Positions 1-13,457 of a DNA stretch of 64,000 bases are shown piece after piece (positions within the stretch are counted from its first letter, which is position 1; every line of letters starts with the position of its first letter). This stretch comes from Plasmopara viticola (taxonomy: Eukaryota; Oomycota; Peronosporomycetes; Peronosporales; Peronosporaceae). The stretch spans positions 496,001 to 560,000 of the forward strand of contig MBPM02000010.1 of assembly GCA_001695595.3 (NCBI GenBank). Reading direction: 5' to 3'. A program made the position numbers and the translations under genes. The notes beneath the pieces were generated by a model. That model was not told the DNA's origin and ran no database searches. It worked only from the letters and a program-made list of their open reading frames with translations.

Positions 1-1899
1 GAAAAGCTCGTCAAATAAATCTTTATCTTTTGTCCAATAACGATCAACGATACCTAAATTACGAGTACCTTAAAGCTCATCGAATTCATGTTGCTAAATA
101 CCGAAGGGTCTTAGACCGTCGGACAAGTCCGCCTGGTTGGCAGACAAATCCCTATTGAATACCCATGAAAAGACACGTCCAAATGTCCATACGGCGACTA
201 CGCAGGAAAGTGACTCCTCAACGCAGTTTGTAGAACGCGTCGAATGTCGGTACTACTTAAAAATCATGGACCACAATTACAAAAAGCCAATCTTATCTCA
301 TAGATCGGACAAAGTCGCGGAGGATTGACCAGTGCTGGCCTCGGTACCAACTCAAACGCGTGCACTCAATCGTGCAAAGACTGCTGGAATAAACAAGGCG
401 TCAGCGGCCTTATCTGATGCGCAGTTACTACCAAGGCTAGCAGTACTTACAGATAGAAGCATTGTAAATTTGTAGAAATTTCAAGACATCCAAGAGCTTC
501 TTCGAAATTAAGTATTCATATCGTTTTACAGAACTTGTGGGTGCCGCAAAAATAGCTTTGGAACGACTACGAGAAGGCCGGTGCTGTCTGCAATTAAAAA
601 AAAGTTCGCACCTATTCCATGCCGTAGGCTTGTGGCCGCGCAGTAAAAGAGACTAGAACACACGCTCGAAATTTGCGCTCCCAGCGCATGGATTTGGTTA
701 GTATTGGCGGAGAGCTACACCAAGCGAGCAAATTTTGTCTTGTTCTCGCGTATATTACAAATTTGCTAGAATGATAAACTCACGGTACATCATACCGCCG
801 CTTCTTTCGAGGTCGAGTGATCTTCTCACGCGAAATATGAAAAACACGTGCCCGGCTGCCGTGGAATAGCAATATTTTTTGAGCCAATTTCGCTGCTGTA
901 TGTCATGGAAGGATTAGCATCCGTTGAGCCCTCGTAGCGTGCAAAGCAGAAAAATTACTGCTCGGTGCCGTGGGCTGCATGGGTTGAGTGGTATTCTCGT
1001 AATCGTGTTCGTTAGACGCACGATATTTAGAAAATAACTTGGCAACAATGATTATTTGCGTCGGTAGCCGACTGTGGGCGAGTCACACATAGCTACGGTG
1101 ATAGTGACTTCGGCAGCGGAGCCCATATGAGACGTGTACTATAGATTGTCGTCTTTGACTTCAACGTCTCCCTCTTGGTAGTGACCCAACTGACAAGGGT
1201 ATTCAGGTCGAGTTTTGATCCCTGAAGGCCACAGAATTTCCAGTTTTGGTGGATGAGGTCTTTACATGGCCGGTAGGTCGGACGGCAAGTCTGAAGCTAT
1301 TTAAGCGGAGCTTCTTGGCAATAGGGTATATTTACGACAATTTCGATAACCTCAGGTGTCTTTGGAGCCTTAATGAACGAAAAGCCAGTCTATTGTTCGC
1401 CAGAGCGCCCGCGATCATTATCGTTGCCCAAAGGTAGAGGTGTCTGATGACTGCCGAGCAGGAGAGCATGTTAGACGTGCGTTCTTTCCCGCGACAGAGT
1501 GTAAAATTATCTAAGTCCTACTTTGCTTGAAAGTTCTCTAGCAAATATAATAATCGATGCTCGCCACCCACGGTGCAGATGGTGGTGAGATCGATTTGGA
1601 ATTAGAAACACTTTTGAAAGCCGTTGTCTGCTTTACTGCTTGTTTGGAGTTGATATTTCGCATTTTTCCGCATAAAACTTTAAAAGTGATAAGCAACAAA
1701 CCCTATAACTGTTTTGAAATCATCCAAGTGTTAGTGGTTAGCTATTGCTTAATCTCACTCTATCGGTATGTTACCGGTTGCATACTGATTATCATCCTGC
1801 ATACATCGCAAGCAAATACACTGGAGTAAAAAAGGACCTCGGTAGCGATCGCAGCTGCATTCAAATCAGTAGACGACTGTCTGTTTCAATATATTTTGA
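1..1899. other. AT-rich stretch, no recognisable gene
   Basis: Six-frame reading gives only short open frames (under about 90 codons), most without an ATG start, and no motif I recognise. The composition matches the decayed repeat sequence to its right. I see no RNA gene or promoter. It may be the flank of the inverted-repeat element that begins near 1.9 kb. Confidence 0.5.
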
Positions 1900-3085
1900 G
1901 CCCGGCAATTTAATTTCTAATCGTTATTCTCAAGGACGAAGACTTTCCGTACGATCGACAACTGAAGGCGAATAGTACTTCCAAAAGCGATGCTTTGGGT
2001 CGAGAGGAATGCCTTCACGGTTTCCATGATATATATAAAGGGCTCAACATGTTGAAGTTGGTTGCCAATTATCGGCGGGTCTTGTGAGACCTACCGTAGC
2101 ATCGAATATAAGGCTCACGCATCAAAATGTTTAGAAGTCTGGTCGTATTATCGAATTTTTATAATCTCATACGCAAAAACTTTGTGCTTATTTTGCTGGA
2201 ATATAGTGGTACCGGATGATTGTGCTCGTGTAATGGTATATTCATAGCAGTATAACTAAGTATCTGACTATTGAAGTCGTATGAACACGATGAAGGTGAA
2301 TACGGACTCCTTATTTTTACAAACTTTTGGAAAGCGTTTGATGATGTCTACGGTATATCATCCATATAAGAATGACGCGCGAAAAGAATCAATTGTGTGC
2401 TAGATTTTTATTCGTGGCATGCACCGTATTCTGAGGCCGAAACATTGTGTGTGGTTGGGTATACGTTACAACAATACATTTCATGCATTTACGGGTTTTA
2501 CACTCCTCTATATAGATGGACTCAAGCATTCTAGATTTGCTAACTCTCCGAAGCAAGATGCTTTTAAAATAAGTAGGGGTAGGCCTGAAAAAACTTGTCA
2601 ACTATGTCTTCGATTCAAATATAGTTCCTTCAGAAAGTTTATTTTACTTTCCGAAAAGTTGGCTGAACAAAATCAGCAGGAAAAGGTATACAATTGCACT
2701 TGTCGAAGAAAACTCTCAAAAGAAATGGAAAAAACGGCTATACCTCTTTAGTGAAGCTTAATGTGCACAAAAAAGTCGCTATGAAGAACAAATTCGACAG
2801 TATCAAACCGAATGATACTTTGTATGTACTGAACCTCTACGGCTCTGGTAGGCATAACCATTAACTATCCCCAGATATTATATAAATACCTAATGCTACG
2901 TATGGGGCGTCTTTAAAGGCATTACAAATTTTAGTGCTATGAGCCTCATATGAGTCCTGGAAATTACGCAGCATTTCCATGAATATTTGTTTCATTTTAA
3001 TTTCTAAATCTTTCATGGAGTCAAATGAGAGAATTCTTTGGAGTCGATTTTGACGAACAGACGTACGTGTACTACGAATATACGT
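1900..3085 (+). repeat. Left arm of a long imperfect inverted repeat
   Basis: This arm matches the reverse complement of about 9325-10520 over nearly its whole length, with many substitutions and small indels. Easily seen anchors are the block at 1985-2012, containing gatgctttgggtcga, against 10392-10425; the block at 2395-2440 against 9970-10015; and the block at 3015-3065 against 9340-9395. Similarity fades left of about 1.9 kb and right of about 3.1 kb. In places both arms translate to similar peptide strings in the same relative frame, for example around 2600-2750 and 2800-3060, so the repeat contains old coding sequence. Confidence 0.7.
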
Positions 3086-6000
3086 ATCTTGTCGTATTTG
3101 TCATAATGTTTCAGCACAACTCCGTCAACTTTATCGTTTCGAATGTTTCCAATTTGCAACAAACGATTATGTACAGTAATTATACACCTTGTTTGTATCA
3201 AACATTTAGTATTGTTCATAAAATCTCGAGATTTCTTTCTTTATCAACCAAATCATCCTTGGTGAACACCACTTCTTCGAAGTATTCAAAAGTGTATATT
3301 TTACCCTTCTGGTTGTCGAATCCAGAGCGCTAGAATTCATTTTTCGAATCGAATCTATCATCTTTCGAAGCAAATTTATCTACTTTAGTTTCTCTGTATC
3401 TTCTGATTTTAGCCATAATTATCTTGCTTCATTGAGGATACAACGTACTCCGTGATACGCAATAAATGTCATATTTTATTAATATTGTTTCTTATTATAC
3501 TTCATATACCCAAGTATTCTAATAGGTCCCAAACCCATCGAATCGCAGTATATATTGTTTCACAAACAAACCAATGCACAATGTAATGCCTGACTCAGAG
3601 CAGAGTAACATAATTTAGCCTTCACTACATTTTGAAACTGTGATGTTTCTGAAGTCTAGATATGAATGTTTAGCTGAATTGCGAGTTCTTGTAATTCGCT
3701 AGCAAGCGCTTTACCAAATTGACCGAGATTTGAAAACTGTGTCTGATGTTTATATTGGCTAATCACAATTTTAAAGACATCAACTCCCAATTTTAATGAT
3801 GAGTGGTAGCACGCTACTAGCAGATTTGTTTCTGCATGACTCGACGACAAATCCTTACGTAGCACAGAGTGAAGACGGCTCTGGCGACTGCGTCGCTGGT
3901 GACAACAACGGCATCTATCGATCGGAAAGTGTCATAATTGATGCGCAGTCGAATTGCTCAACTGGCTTTGAGATTCATACAAAGTCGCTCCTTTCTAGTA
4001 ACGGATAAAAATACACCTGCATCTGCTCTCATGGTTTTTCGAATTGATATCCGTTTAGGCTTTAGACTTGTGAAAATGGGACACTTTAGATAAATTAGAC
4101 GCTATAGCTAAAAAGAAAAGAATTAGGATCAATCCTTATAAAAAGTATTGAAACAAAACTGGGATTGGTTTAGATTGCAGTGTTTCTGTGAGAAAACTCT
4201 ATCACCCACAGAGTGAAAGAAATACTGCAACATCTAAACGAAAAGATGGTTTTGTCAATAATTTCGTCAATGCTGTTACGACTGTAGCCACTGGTCTGAT
4301 TCTGCAAATAACTCTAGTCCTTAATAGCGGTTCAATTTGAAGTCTTTTGCGGACTTCAGAACAAATCAGTACCGCAGATGCCACTGGAGCAACGATTATA
4401 CCAACAAACTCTCATGGTTGGCCGAGGCGAAGTAACAATCCTTTTAAAATGGGAACAAGGTACTGGTGGATACGTAGCAGACGTTATTATCGCAGGAGGT
4501 GTTGCCAATACGTTAAACTATTTGTAAGAGATTTGTTCAATTGATCCTCATTGCATCTTTAAAAAAATAGTTCCTGCTGCGAAACCTCGAATCAAGATAG
4601 CAATGACGTTTAAAAACCGGCTTTGTTGGTATCTCAACTGGAACTGGTGATTTAATTAGCTTATCTCCTCTCTCCCTGAACGGTTGCATCGAGTGTGGCC
4701 CCAGGTAATCCAGAAGCAGGAAAACTTGTAACTGGTGGAGTTGGCTCACTTCGAGAAGCTTTCGGCGTTATGCTTGAGAACGTTACACAGATCTCGACCT
4801 ATGATAAAGTCTTCCTGTTTTTAACGACTCGTCTGTATATTCCTTTCAAGAATATCAACTATCTTGATAGGTAGCAAACAGTCGCTCCAAGTGACTACAG
4901 ATGAGCAATCATTCCCTTACATAAAATGCTAACATGTATTTGGTTTTATAATACAAACCAGGATGCGTTTTTTTAGCATCTACAGCACACAAATTTGTCT
5001 TTTAAACAAGTAACACAGGAAGGATGAAAAGGAGTTTATCGAGTCGAGTATCTGGAACCTCATCGTTACTTGCTACAACATTATTCGAAAATTGGGTGCT
5101 GTATTACAGCCAAAATTCGCATTCATTGGAGATTAAAAAATCCCAGATGGCTTCCCTCTTGATCAGCAAAATTTCTTAAGCGTCCAATTTTATGACCTAA
5201 ATGTTTCAAATAGAAATTGTCGATAAAAAAATCCCAAAGATCAGTTTTATTAGTCAAATAATTTATGCAGATGATGCATGAAATTACCGTTAATGCTGCC
5301 GATGGAAATCTTAAGAAAAGTTAATGAGCCTGACATTGAAGGACATATGACAAATCTCGATTAAAGTTAGATGGCAGCGAGCAATTTCTGAATTACTGAA
5401 TCGAGAGATGGTACTGCAACATAATTGAGCGATGCTCAAATGGCCATCCTTCAGAGCCTTTGCGCGAAACATTAGATCCAAGTTTTGTCAACAAAAAACT
5501 GGATTTTCTTGCCGGCTGACCAATTTTCTCATGTTTCACCACTTCACCGGTAAAAGACATAAGACGACCGCAAGCGGCGAGAATTAGACGATTTATTTCT
5601 TGACGCTTGTTTGCTAAATCTTTGAAGACAACACTGAGTTAAGCAAGGCTCATGTACAATTGCTCCATTACTAATTTGAAACAGATCATTTGTCAAAGTG
5701 TCGAAATAATCTTTAATTGCTTAACAAGAGCAATATCAATAATGCCTACTTCTTCTGTGGCTCCTATCGTTAATTTAATTTTCTTTTTTTTCTCAATTAA
5801 ACTTATATACTGTGGCAATCCCGAATGCCTGATCTTTAAATAAAGCATCGACAGTTAATGAGCACATGCTACTCGATTGGGAGTTTTTACAAGTCACAGT
5901 AGTAGAATACTCATATTTAGTATTGATATTATCATTGCTAACGTTGTAATGTTAGGCTGTGCATTTTTAATTGAGATGCTTAAAGATTGATAATAGTAAC

Positions 6001-6550
6001 GTCAATTATTGAGTCAGCCGCGAGCAGTTTGCCTGCAAAAGCAAATTTTGGTGTGATAGTTATACCCGATAGCATACTGAATTCGAACGCTGTTCCATTC
6101 TAATAAGTTCTTCTTGTTATGTACAGATCTAAAGTATATATCGCTAGCTGGACCGCAGATCCCCTACATCAATGGATAGATAATCAAATGTTGTACAATT
6201 ATAAAACGGAATTGGACAGTAGCATTTTTGTAAAATGATTCATCAGATAAAATAGAAGATAGAATTGGCATATTAAAAAATTACTGGTTTCAGGCGAGTT
6301 AGCCGTTGATGTGATTTACGGTCCCAACTCAGCAATCACATATGAGTGTAATTACTCCATTTGGTGGCACGCTTTTTATACATTGGAGAGGGAATTGTTT
6401 GACGATAAATGAACAGCTTGTAATTCAAAACTTTTCAGCACAATAGTTCTAAGTTCAAGCTCATTTTGTGAATCAAATCTAGCTTGTATATACCCTAAAA
6501 GTCGCCACACGTCTATAGTCACTTACATATAGTAGCTCGTAACCCATATC
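3086..6550. other. Interior of the inverted-repeat element, unreadable
   Basis: No open frame longer than about 70 codons occurs here. Short plus-strand strings, such as those at 3796-4008, 4180-4330 and 4690-4860, read like fragments of proteins but are broken by stops and frameshifts, and I do not recognise them. If the element is a Maverick, capsid genes would be expected in this interval, but I cannot show any. Confidence 0.4.
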
Positions 6551-6563
6551 AAACCTTAAACGA

Positions 6564-6890
6564 TTGGTCAACGGAAAATTAAAAGGCTTGAAAGCATTTT
6601 ATGGCCTCGATACTCCGTCAAGTGTTGATGCCATCAACAAATTTCCAAATGCCTTACAGCTTGTTATTGTCGATAATTTTTTGACCGATAAGAAGCTTCG
6701 TAGATGTATACTTGGTCATTTTTTAACCCGAAGAAGACAGAAAAGACATTACACAATTTTTATAGCTACTTTGCAATTAATACTTGAATTCCAAAAGAAT
6801 AGCTATTCTAAAAAAAGGTTCAAGACGCGATCTACAACAAGAAGTTTTAATTCGATTGAGGTAAAAAGAGTTGATATGAGGGTATTACAC
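6564..6890 (+). pseudogene. Packaging ATPase-like fragment (FtsK/A32 type), tentative
   Basis: The frame at 6564-6899 reads a string with LVIVDNFLTDKK, which resembles the Walker B strand of the FtsK/HerA-like DNA-packaging ATPases of Mavericks and related viruses (hydrophobic strand, acidic pair, short loop, FT-x-GRH-like segment). About 45 codons on, a different frame gives KKGSRRDLQQE, similar to the Arg-Asp segment that follows in that family. I found no Walker A loop upstream, and at least one frameshift separates the two blocks. The region lies inside the inverted-repeat element. The call rests on motif resemblance only. Confidence 0.28.
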
Positions 6891-7166
6891 ATATATTAAA
6901 TTTGAAATGTGACATTTTTTTCTGTCAAGAGCCAGGTTAAGCTTTCAGTTGAGAGCTTGACGGCTAGAGAACTTGCTTTAAAGCAAAAATCACCAGAGCT
7001 CTGATTTCATTAAAACAGCAAACCAGTGCGGAAATACAAATTGATATGCAAAACAAAGTTTGAATAGCAACTCCCAGTTGCATTTTGTTTTTGTACAAAA
7101 AACAAACTTCGATTCAGGTATCTTTCTTCAAATACAGTATAGCTCTGATAGACGTCAAAACCGAAG

Positions 7167-7440
7167 ATGACGAGCACTATCATTTCTAATCGTAATAGCT
7201 TTGATTACAGTGGCTTGAATTATACATGCAAGTTCAAATTTACTGAACCAAGCGTATTTCTCAAAGATCAAGAAATTGCGCTGTCTCACCTGCAGAGTTA
7301 CAATTTATTAATGATAACTCGTACAGCAATGATACGTTCTGTGTGTTGGTTCCAACAGCGGCGACTTTTAATATCACGCTTTCAAATGGATGCAATTTGT
7401 ATGCAGAAATTTAAATTACATTGAGATTCATTTAATTAGA
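7167..7440 (+). pseudogene. Maverick-like minor capsid (penton) fragment, tentative
   Basis: An ATG frame at 7167 reads about 50 codons with the pattern of a Maverick/Polinton small jelly-roll protein: a start rich in Ser/Asn, then phenylalanine-rich strands, then EIALSHLQSYN, which resembles the E-I-A-L-x-x-x-x-x-Y-N segment of that family. After a frameshift near 7300 another frame continues with SNDTFCVLVP and a Leu-Ser-Asn-Gly turn where the family has a Leu/Ile-Pro-x-Gly turn. A stop follows at about 7407. Order and spacing fit the family, but no search was possible and the fragment is non-functional as it stands. Confidence 0.32.
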
Positions 7441-9060
7441 ATCGGTGCACATTTAAGTAATAACTTAGAGTAATAAAGTCGTGTATATCGCGATGAGGGA
7501 AAACGCAACGTTCTTTTTTTTACCTATTTAGCAACACTTACGTCTGCATTCAGTGTAATGTTCTCGTCCGTCTACTTATTTATGCTCATAAACCAAAACT
7601 GGCTTTTCATCGGCTAATAGTCCTGCTCGATTTATTGTTTTAATCAAGGACGGTCAAACAACAAATTAAGTATCTTTGAGCGATTTCTCTCCCCAAAAAG
7701 TCTATTCAGCAATTTAGCATTATGAATAATCGGGTTAGCACACCATTTAAAATTGTGAAGACGTTGAATCCTCAAGAACATCAATTGGTTAGCTCATGTA
7801 GCATGCAAACAACAAATCAAGTATATTCGAGCCTTGTCTCTTCGCTTATAAATCCTATTAGCAGTTATTTAGCCTTTTAGACAATCGAGCTAGAAATATG
7901 GCTTCGTACAATCCTCAAGAGACATCAATTGGTCGGCTGATGTAATAAGAACACCAATGGCTCGTGAGTATAGATAAATCTTACAGATATATCATCCTGA
8001 GTATCGTCGCTCAGTATTTTTATCAGATATGGAGTCTTCAAATCATAAATTATGCTCTCAATTTGTGATAGAAAATGATGTTCGTAATGATAAATAAAGC
8101 CGAGTTTTAACAAATTATTCGTAAAGATACGCGACTCTTTAGACTTTGTGCCAGTGAAAGCAGTAATGCTGTCAAGTTTCAAATCACTCTGCGATCGACA
8201 AAATAAGTTGCAGCATTTTGCTGCAGAAAATAGTGAGGAGCTTTAACGAACACGCATAACGAATGATCGATACAAATGAGCACAATAAGCAACTGATGTG
8301 GATCGAGCCATAGAACGTCAAACACCAACAATTGCCAAGGAAAGTGGCTCCAACACTGCCGGCCGCAGGTGAACAAGCAGCTTCAGAAATAACAACGATT
8401 AAAAAAACATTTGCTAAGACTACAATGGGAACACAAGTGGCTCCAACAATGACGACAATAAGAATACACACAACATTTTCTACAACAATGGACAGTCAAT
8501 TCGACTTTGAGAACACTGGAAACGAGAAAAAGATTAGATTACATTGACGACACACAAAGTGCAAATGACTTTGGAACCTTAATTAAAACAACTGCTTTTT
8601 GTCAACCAAAAAAATGCCTGAGAATAGTATATGGGTGTAGATGGTAAGCCTTTCAATGTGAATAGCGGTAATATATAGACAAACCACTAGAAAACTACGA
8701 TTGAATGTTTACAAACTGAATCTTATTCACATCGGTACTTTTGATAGTGGCATTGGCTCGTTGCATCAATTTGGATTCAATCTGGTGTATGGAACATGCG
8801 AAGTGCTTCACGATATCTTGAGGAGCAATAATTTTCCTGAGGAATGAACTTAGCGAGAATGGCCAAAGGTTCCATTTGGCATCTCTGATCCCTACACTAA
8901 ATCTTTTGATGGTTATCGAGCAACGAAAACTACAGCCTTGCCTCATAGGAGTCAACATTCAATGTGTACATTGATTTCTTCAAGCAAAATAACTTCTCAT
9001 ATAAGCAATCACCAATAGGCAAAAAGTCTGATACAAATACACTCCAGTCTGAATACCGCC
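7441..9060. other. Interior of the element, no recognisable gene
   Basis: Short frames on both strands (for example minus 7925-8182 and minus 8695-8958) are uninterrupted for 60-95 codons but match nothing I know. At 8335-8475 the plus strand has a Thr-rich stretch in which the string gtggctccaaca occurs twice about 95 bp apart, a sign of a small internal duplication. I see no promoter or RNA gene. Confidence 0.4.
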
Positions 9061-9069
9061 CAAGGCATT

Positions 9070-9400
9070 TTTCAACTTCGTTCGGATTCAAGAAGTAATA
9101 TTAACATTTAACCAGTAGACGAGTTTGGAGGAGTCCAAGGGGTATCTGACCTTCCAATCAAAAGCAAAGTAACGTTGGGTATGTGATAGTAAAGTACTAA
9201 TCCAACTATCCAATGTCAATATAGCAGATGAATAGGTGTTTACAAACAAAGATTTTAAGAAAACATTTTACGGTGGTGAATTCCTAAAGTACATTGCGAA
9301 CAGGTATGGAAACGACTTGTATCAAGGATATTACTCGTACGTCTGTTCGTCAAAAACGATTCCAAAGAATTCTTCATTTGACTCCATGAGCGATTGAGGA
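9070..9400 (+). pseudogene. Relic coding fragment shared with 35.5 kb, unknown function
   Basis: From about 9225 to 9400 the plus strand reads about 55 codons without a stop (it includes the string FYGGEFLKYIANRYG) and overlaps the inner end of the right arm. The part at 9070-9225 is clearly related at DNA level to 35475-35625, sharing the run around ccagtagacg and the end around ccaatta/ccaacta...caatgtcaat. The left arm, read in reverse at 3013-3219, gives a related but frameshifted string. I do not recognise the family. Three related copies suggest a repeated-element gene, not a host gene. Confidence 0.35.
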
Positions 9401-10520
9401 TTTAAACCTGAAACAATTTTCCAAGGGAATGCTATGAGATTCCCAGGATTCATACTAGGCTTGAAGCCTTGAGATGATAATGACTTGATAGACGCCTCAT
9501 ACGTAGCGTTGAATGTTTATATATCATCTGAGGATAGCCAACGGTTTTGCTTACCAGAGCCGTAGAGGTTTAGTATATACAAAGTATCATTCGGCTTGAA
9601 ACTGTCGAGTTTATTTCTTCATAGCGATATATTTAGGTGCTTAGATAGTCTCACTAGAGAGATGTAAACCGTCTCTCCATCTCCTTTGAGAATTTTCTTC
9701 GACAAGTGCAATTGTATACCTTGTCATGCTGATTTTGCTCAACCAACCTTTCGCAATGTAAAAAATCCTTTCGGAAGGAAACTAGTCTCGAATCAAAGAC
9801 ATAGTAGACAAGTTTTTTTCAGGCCTACCCCACTCATCTTAAAAGCATCTATGCTTCGAAGAACTGGCATTATTCAAACTGCCCGAGTCCATTTGAGAAG
9901 AGGAGTGCAAAGCCCTAAAAAGCATGAAATGTATTGTTGAGCGCATACTCAACCCCAGAAAAAATTTCGGCCTCAGAATACGGTACATGCCACGAATAAA
10001 TCTCTAGCACACAATTCATTCTTTTCGCGAGTCATTCGTTCATGGATGATCAACCGTAGACATCAGCAAACGCTTTCCAGAAGTTTGTTGGAAAGAAGGG
10101 TTCATCTTCGACTTCATCGTGCTAAAAAAACTATAATATTCAGATACATTGTTATACTGCTAAAAATATACCATTACAAGACCACAATTATCCGGTACCA
10201 CTAAATTTCAGCAAGCTAAGCACAAAGTTTTTGCGTATGAGATTCTGGTTATCCGATGGTACAACCAGACGTCTGAAAAATTTGAGGTGTGAGCCTTAAA
10301 TTAGATGTTACGGTAGGTCTCACAAGAATCGCTGATGACTGGCAACCATCTTCAACATTTGAGCCTCTTATATATATCATTGAAAACCGAGAAGGCGTTT
10401 CTATCGACCCAAAGCATCGCATTAGAAAGCATCATTCGACTTCAGTTGTTGATCCAACGGGAAGTCTTCCTCCTTTACAATAACGATTAAAAATTAATCT
10501 GCCGGTATTTTTTTATTCCA
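9325..10520 (-). repeat. Right arm of the long inverted repeat
   Basis: This is the reverse-complement partner of the left arm near 1900-3085. The arms differ by many substitutions and by small indels, so they are old. The outermost recognisable match is around aatttttaatcgttatt (reverse strand, near 10480-10497) against the equivalent bases near 1911-1927. I could not find a clear target-site duplication outside either arm. Confidence 0.7.
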
Positions 10521-13289
10521 GCGCCTTCGCCTGCGATATAGAGTCGTATTATAAGTTTTTGATTTACAAGCCTGACAAATCCGTTGCTTTCAATTCTACT
10601 AGTATGCGTCAGCTTATAGTCTATCTTGCGCAAAGCCGCATCCGCAAATTCATTAAGCAAGTCTTACTTGCGTTACAAAAGTTGTGTCCCACGAGAGAAT
10701 TTCAGCCATCTTGCAAATTTATATAACAAGTGAATCTATCCATCGCCGATCAAAAGAAGCGGGGTCTGAATAGATCACAAGGGACGTTAAGGAGCTCTAC
10801 AAGCGCGTGTCTCGTGGCAAATACCAACTTCTTTTTACGCGATATACCACTTGGTAGCCTTTAGCCGCGTTAATTGAGTGGATAACTTGCATTTGTCCGT
10901 CCTCATCGAGATAAAAAATGGAAGCCTTTTAGATGGCTGAAATAGTGCAAGTGACACTAGAGGCTTGTCTTGTCCAACAAAACTAAAACCAGAAACTTGC
11001 CAACGGCTTCCTACGATGTGAATAAACGCATCTTGGTGCTGGCTTTCGTAAAGCCATAAAATTTCTTTTTTACTAGATTATAATAAATTTGCGGAATCCG
11101 CATATACAACGCTGTGCTATTTCGAAAGGTTGGCTTACCCCAACAATTCCCTAACTCTTTTCAAGAATGTGAAGCAGGGAAAGTCAAGGCGGCATTCGTT
11201 TCACCAGGGTCTCTTGGAGCTTTATTGCTGCTTCTTTCAAGTATTTGACCCCCTCAGCCGCTGAGACATATTTGTTAATCCAGACACAATGTCTTCCGAC
11301 TCTCCTGATTTCAAATACTGGACTTAGTTGGTCTTATACGTCCATGGAACGAACTGATTTCTTTCAGGGTGATCATGGATATACGTGGTGTGGTATTTAT
11401 AGACCCAAACTTACAGGATTTAATCTCGTACCGGAACCATGCTTTGTGATCCAACGCAGTGGTCACTATACGAGTCATTAGTGACTTCTCTGTCAGGACG
11501 AAAAGAATAGTATATAATGGAAAGTGAAAGCTCTGCGCACGTTGCCAAACTTATTGTTTTCAAAACCAGACCGAAGAGTGGCAGCCACTTAATGTCAGAA
11601 TGAACAAAATCGTATAAAAGCGAGACCTGCACAAAGACTTATATTAACTTCAAGCGTGTTGCTTATCATATCCGGGTGCACGTTGTATTGTACAATGTAT
11701 TGGGTAGATGGCTACTGTCGAAATGCTGATGAGGATGCTGGCACTATCAATTGGCGATAATTAGTACGCCTTATAATGATGCTTAGGGGGCTATAAAACG
11801 CTTCGTCCACCCTTATCTGTCTTTGACTACCCTTTGGATAGTACTATGAAAGATTAATATCCTTTAGTATTGCTGAAGCAAAGCGCAATGCACGCCATCT
11901 TAATGCTGAAGTAAGATCTGGTCGTCCAGCTTCGACTTCTCTACGGAAGAATAGCTCTGACCCCTATGGCAATCCTATGGCTGGAGCGCCCCTGCCGTGA
12001 CACTGCTATAAAATAAGCTGTCAATAATTTTTGTGAGTACCAGTTATTTCAACTAAGGTGTTACTCTTGACATTCTCGCATCGGTTTCGCATTAAGTTCC
12101 TACTCTCATATATCAAAGCTATGCTATACGCTATTAGTGGTACTTAAATCCTCTCTTGTTGCCCTTTGTTATTCGTTCGCGAAACTTTATTGCTCGCACA
12201 GGATGATATCATGTTACTTGGTAATCCACTGCGTCTCACGGAGGGTTAACCGCTTGCGTTATTGATAGCCATTGATGGCGCTATGTTAACGTCCGTGGAG
12301 CCGTATCATCTACATCAAAACTCTATTATAAGCGTCATCGGTAGCCGATGATGCCAGCAAAACTTAGCTGTCCGCATGGTGGCTTAAAATTGTGGTAACG
12401 TCATCATTTGCAGCGATATCTGTGCCTCAGATGCCACTAAATTTTATCAAGTGTATATTTGTCGAAGCTTTTATTAAAGTAGCCATTCGCTTAGGAGAAA
12501 TGAGAACATGACTACCAAAAGCCCTGCTACGCGAGATTAAGTGGCTGATCCCTGTAGCCTTGCCCGCCAATCAAACTAAGGCTCGAATTCGTTCAGCCTT
12601 GATATATCGGGGCTCAAGCCATATTTTTCCACGCCAAGGACAATAAATGACACTGTTCGGTCGACTTACTCAACTTTGACATGCAGGCCTACTTAGACCC
12701 TTGGAACGTCAAGGACTATACCATTTGCCAGTCAACTTAAAACTGACTTTTTTCTGTTGCTCTTCAATGTAGTATCAGCCAATTTTTTATATATGACCGC
12801 TATTTTTTTAACGCGCCAGACTAAAATTGCTTCTTCATGATCTCGAAGATTTTCATGTACAGCTAATAGTGTATGTCTGCTGGATCCTCGCTTAATATAC
12901 TTCCAAAGGTGACTTACATCGGGTTATCAGATAAGACTGCAAGTGCAGCCGCCTTTTCAGGCCCACAGTAGCCAGAAAGTTTTTTGATCAAAGCAAAATG
13001 TCTAATCGATAGATGTCTTTACAAAATTCAGAGCCTTTGTGAGTGTTTGCGTAGTCAACTCACGCATGATGGCGTATAGGAGTAATTGAGTCACACAGCT
13101 TCTTCCACAGAGATAGAGTGCAAAGGCATTATAATGGTTTGGTCTGCAAACATTTCCTGCCTCCGGTCCTTAAAATGTAGCTTAAAAATCGTTTCAATTA
13201 AATTTATGCTTATTCTATTGTAGCCCTACATTAGATATATTTATTCCGGTATACACCAGTAAGCTAACCGGTACAATTACCGATAGGGC
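10521..13289. other. No recognisable gene
   Basis: All frames are short. On the minus strand near 11420-11632 a string containing FVHSDIK recalls the start of a Ty1/copia integrase core (H-x-D), but the following residues do not support it well enough for a call. The rest has no motif I can name. I consider it old transposon debris. Confidence 0.4.
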
Positions 13290-13457
13290 ATGGCTCAAGA
13301 AAGGTTTAAATTACTTTGCAACAATAAGTGTGGACTATTTTACTTCTTACTACACGTGAGCGCTACGGTAAAGAATGTACACTTCTTTTCCAGATTATTT
13401 GTTAAAACTAAATGCGTTATTTCGTATAAATCTCCCAGCTTTGTAAACTTACCTAAG

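Larger units (their letters stand above)
1900..10520. mobile_element. Decayed Maverick/Polinton-like element (tentative)
   Basis: Two diverged arms of about 1.2 kb in opposite orientation (about 1900-3085 and 9325-10520) enclose about 6.2 kb. The interior has a fragment resembling a viral-type packaging ATPase (6564-6890) and one resembling the small capsid (penton-like) protein of Mavericks/Polintons (7167-7440). Long inverted repeats plus these two genes are typical of that group, which is known in Phytophthora genomes. Against it: the total length of about 8.6 kb is short for the group, no polymerase B, integrase or protease could be read, and the arms themselves seem to carry old coding sequence. 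All frames are broken. An unrelated large inverted duplication is the alternative. Confidence 0.3.

Noticed and set aside
11420..11632. Possible copia integrase on the minus strand (FVHSDIK)
   Set aside because: Only one short motif fits; the following zinc and catalytic segments were not found.
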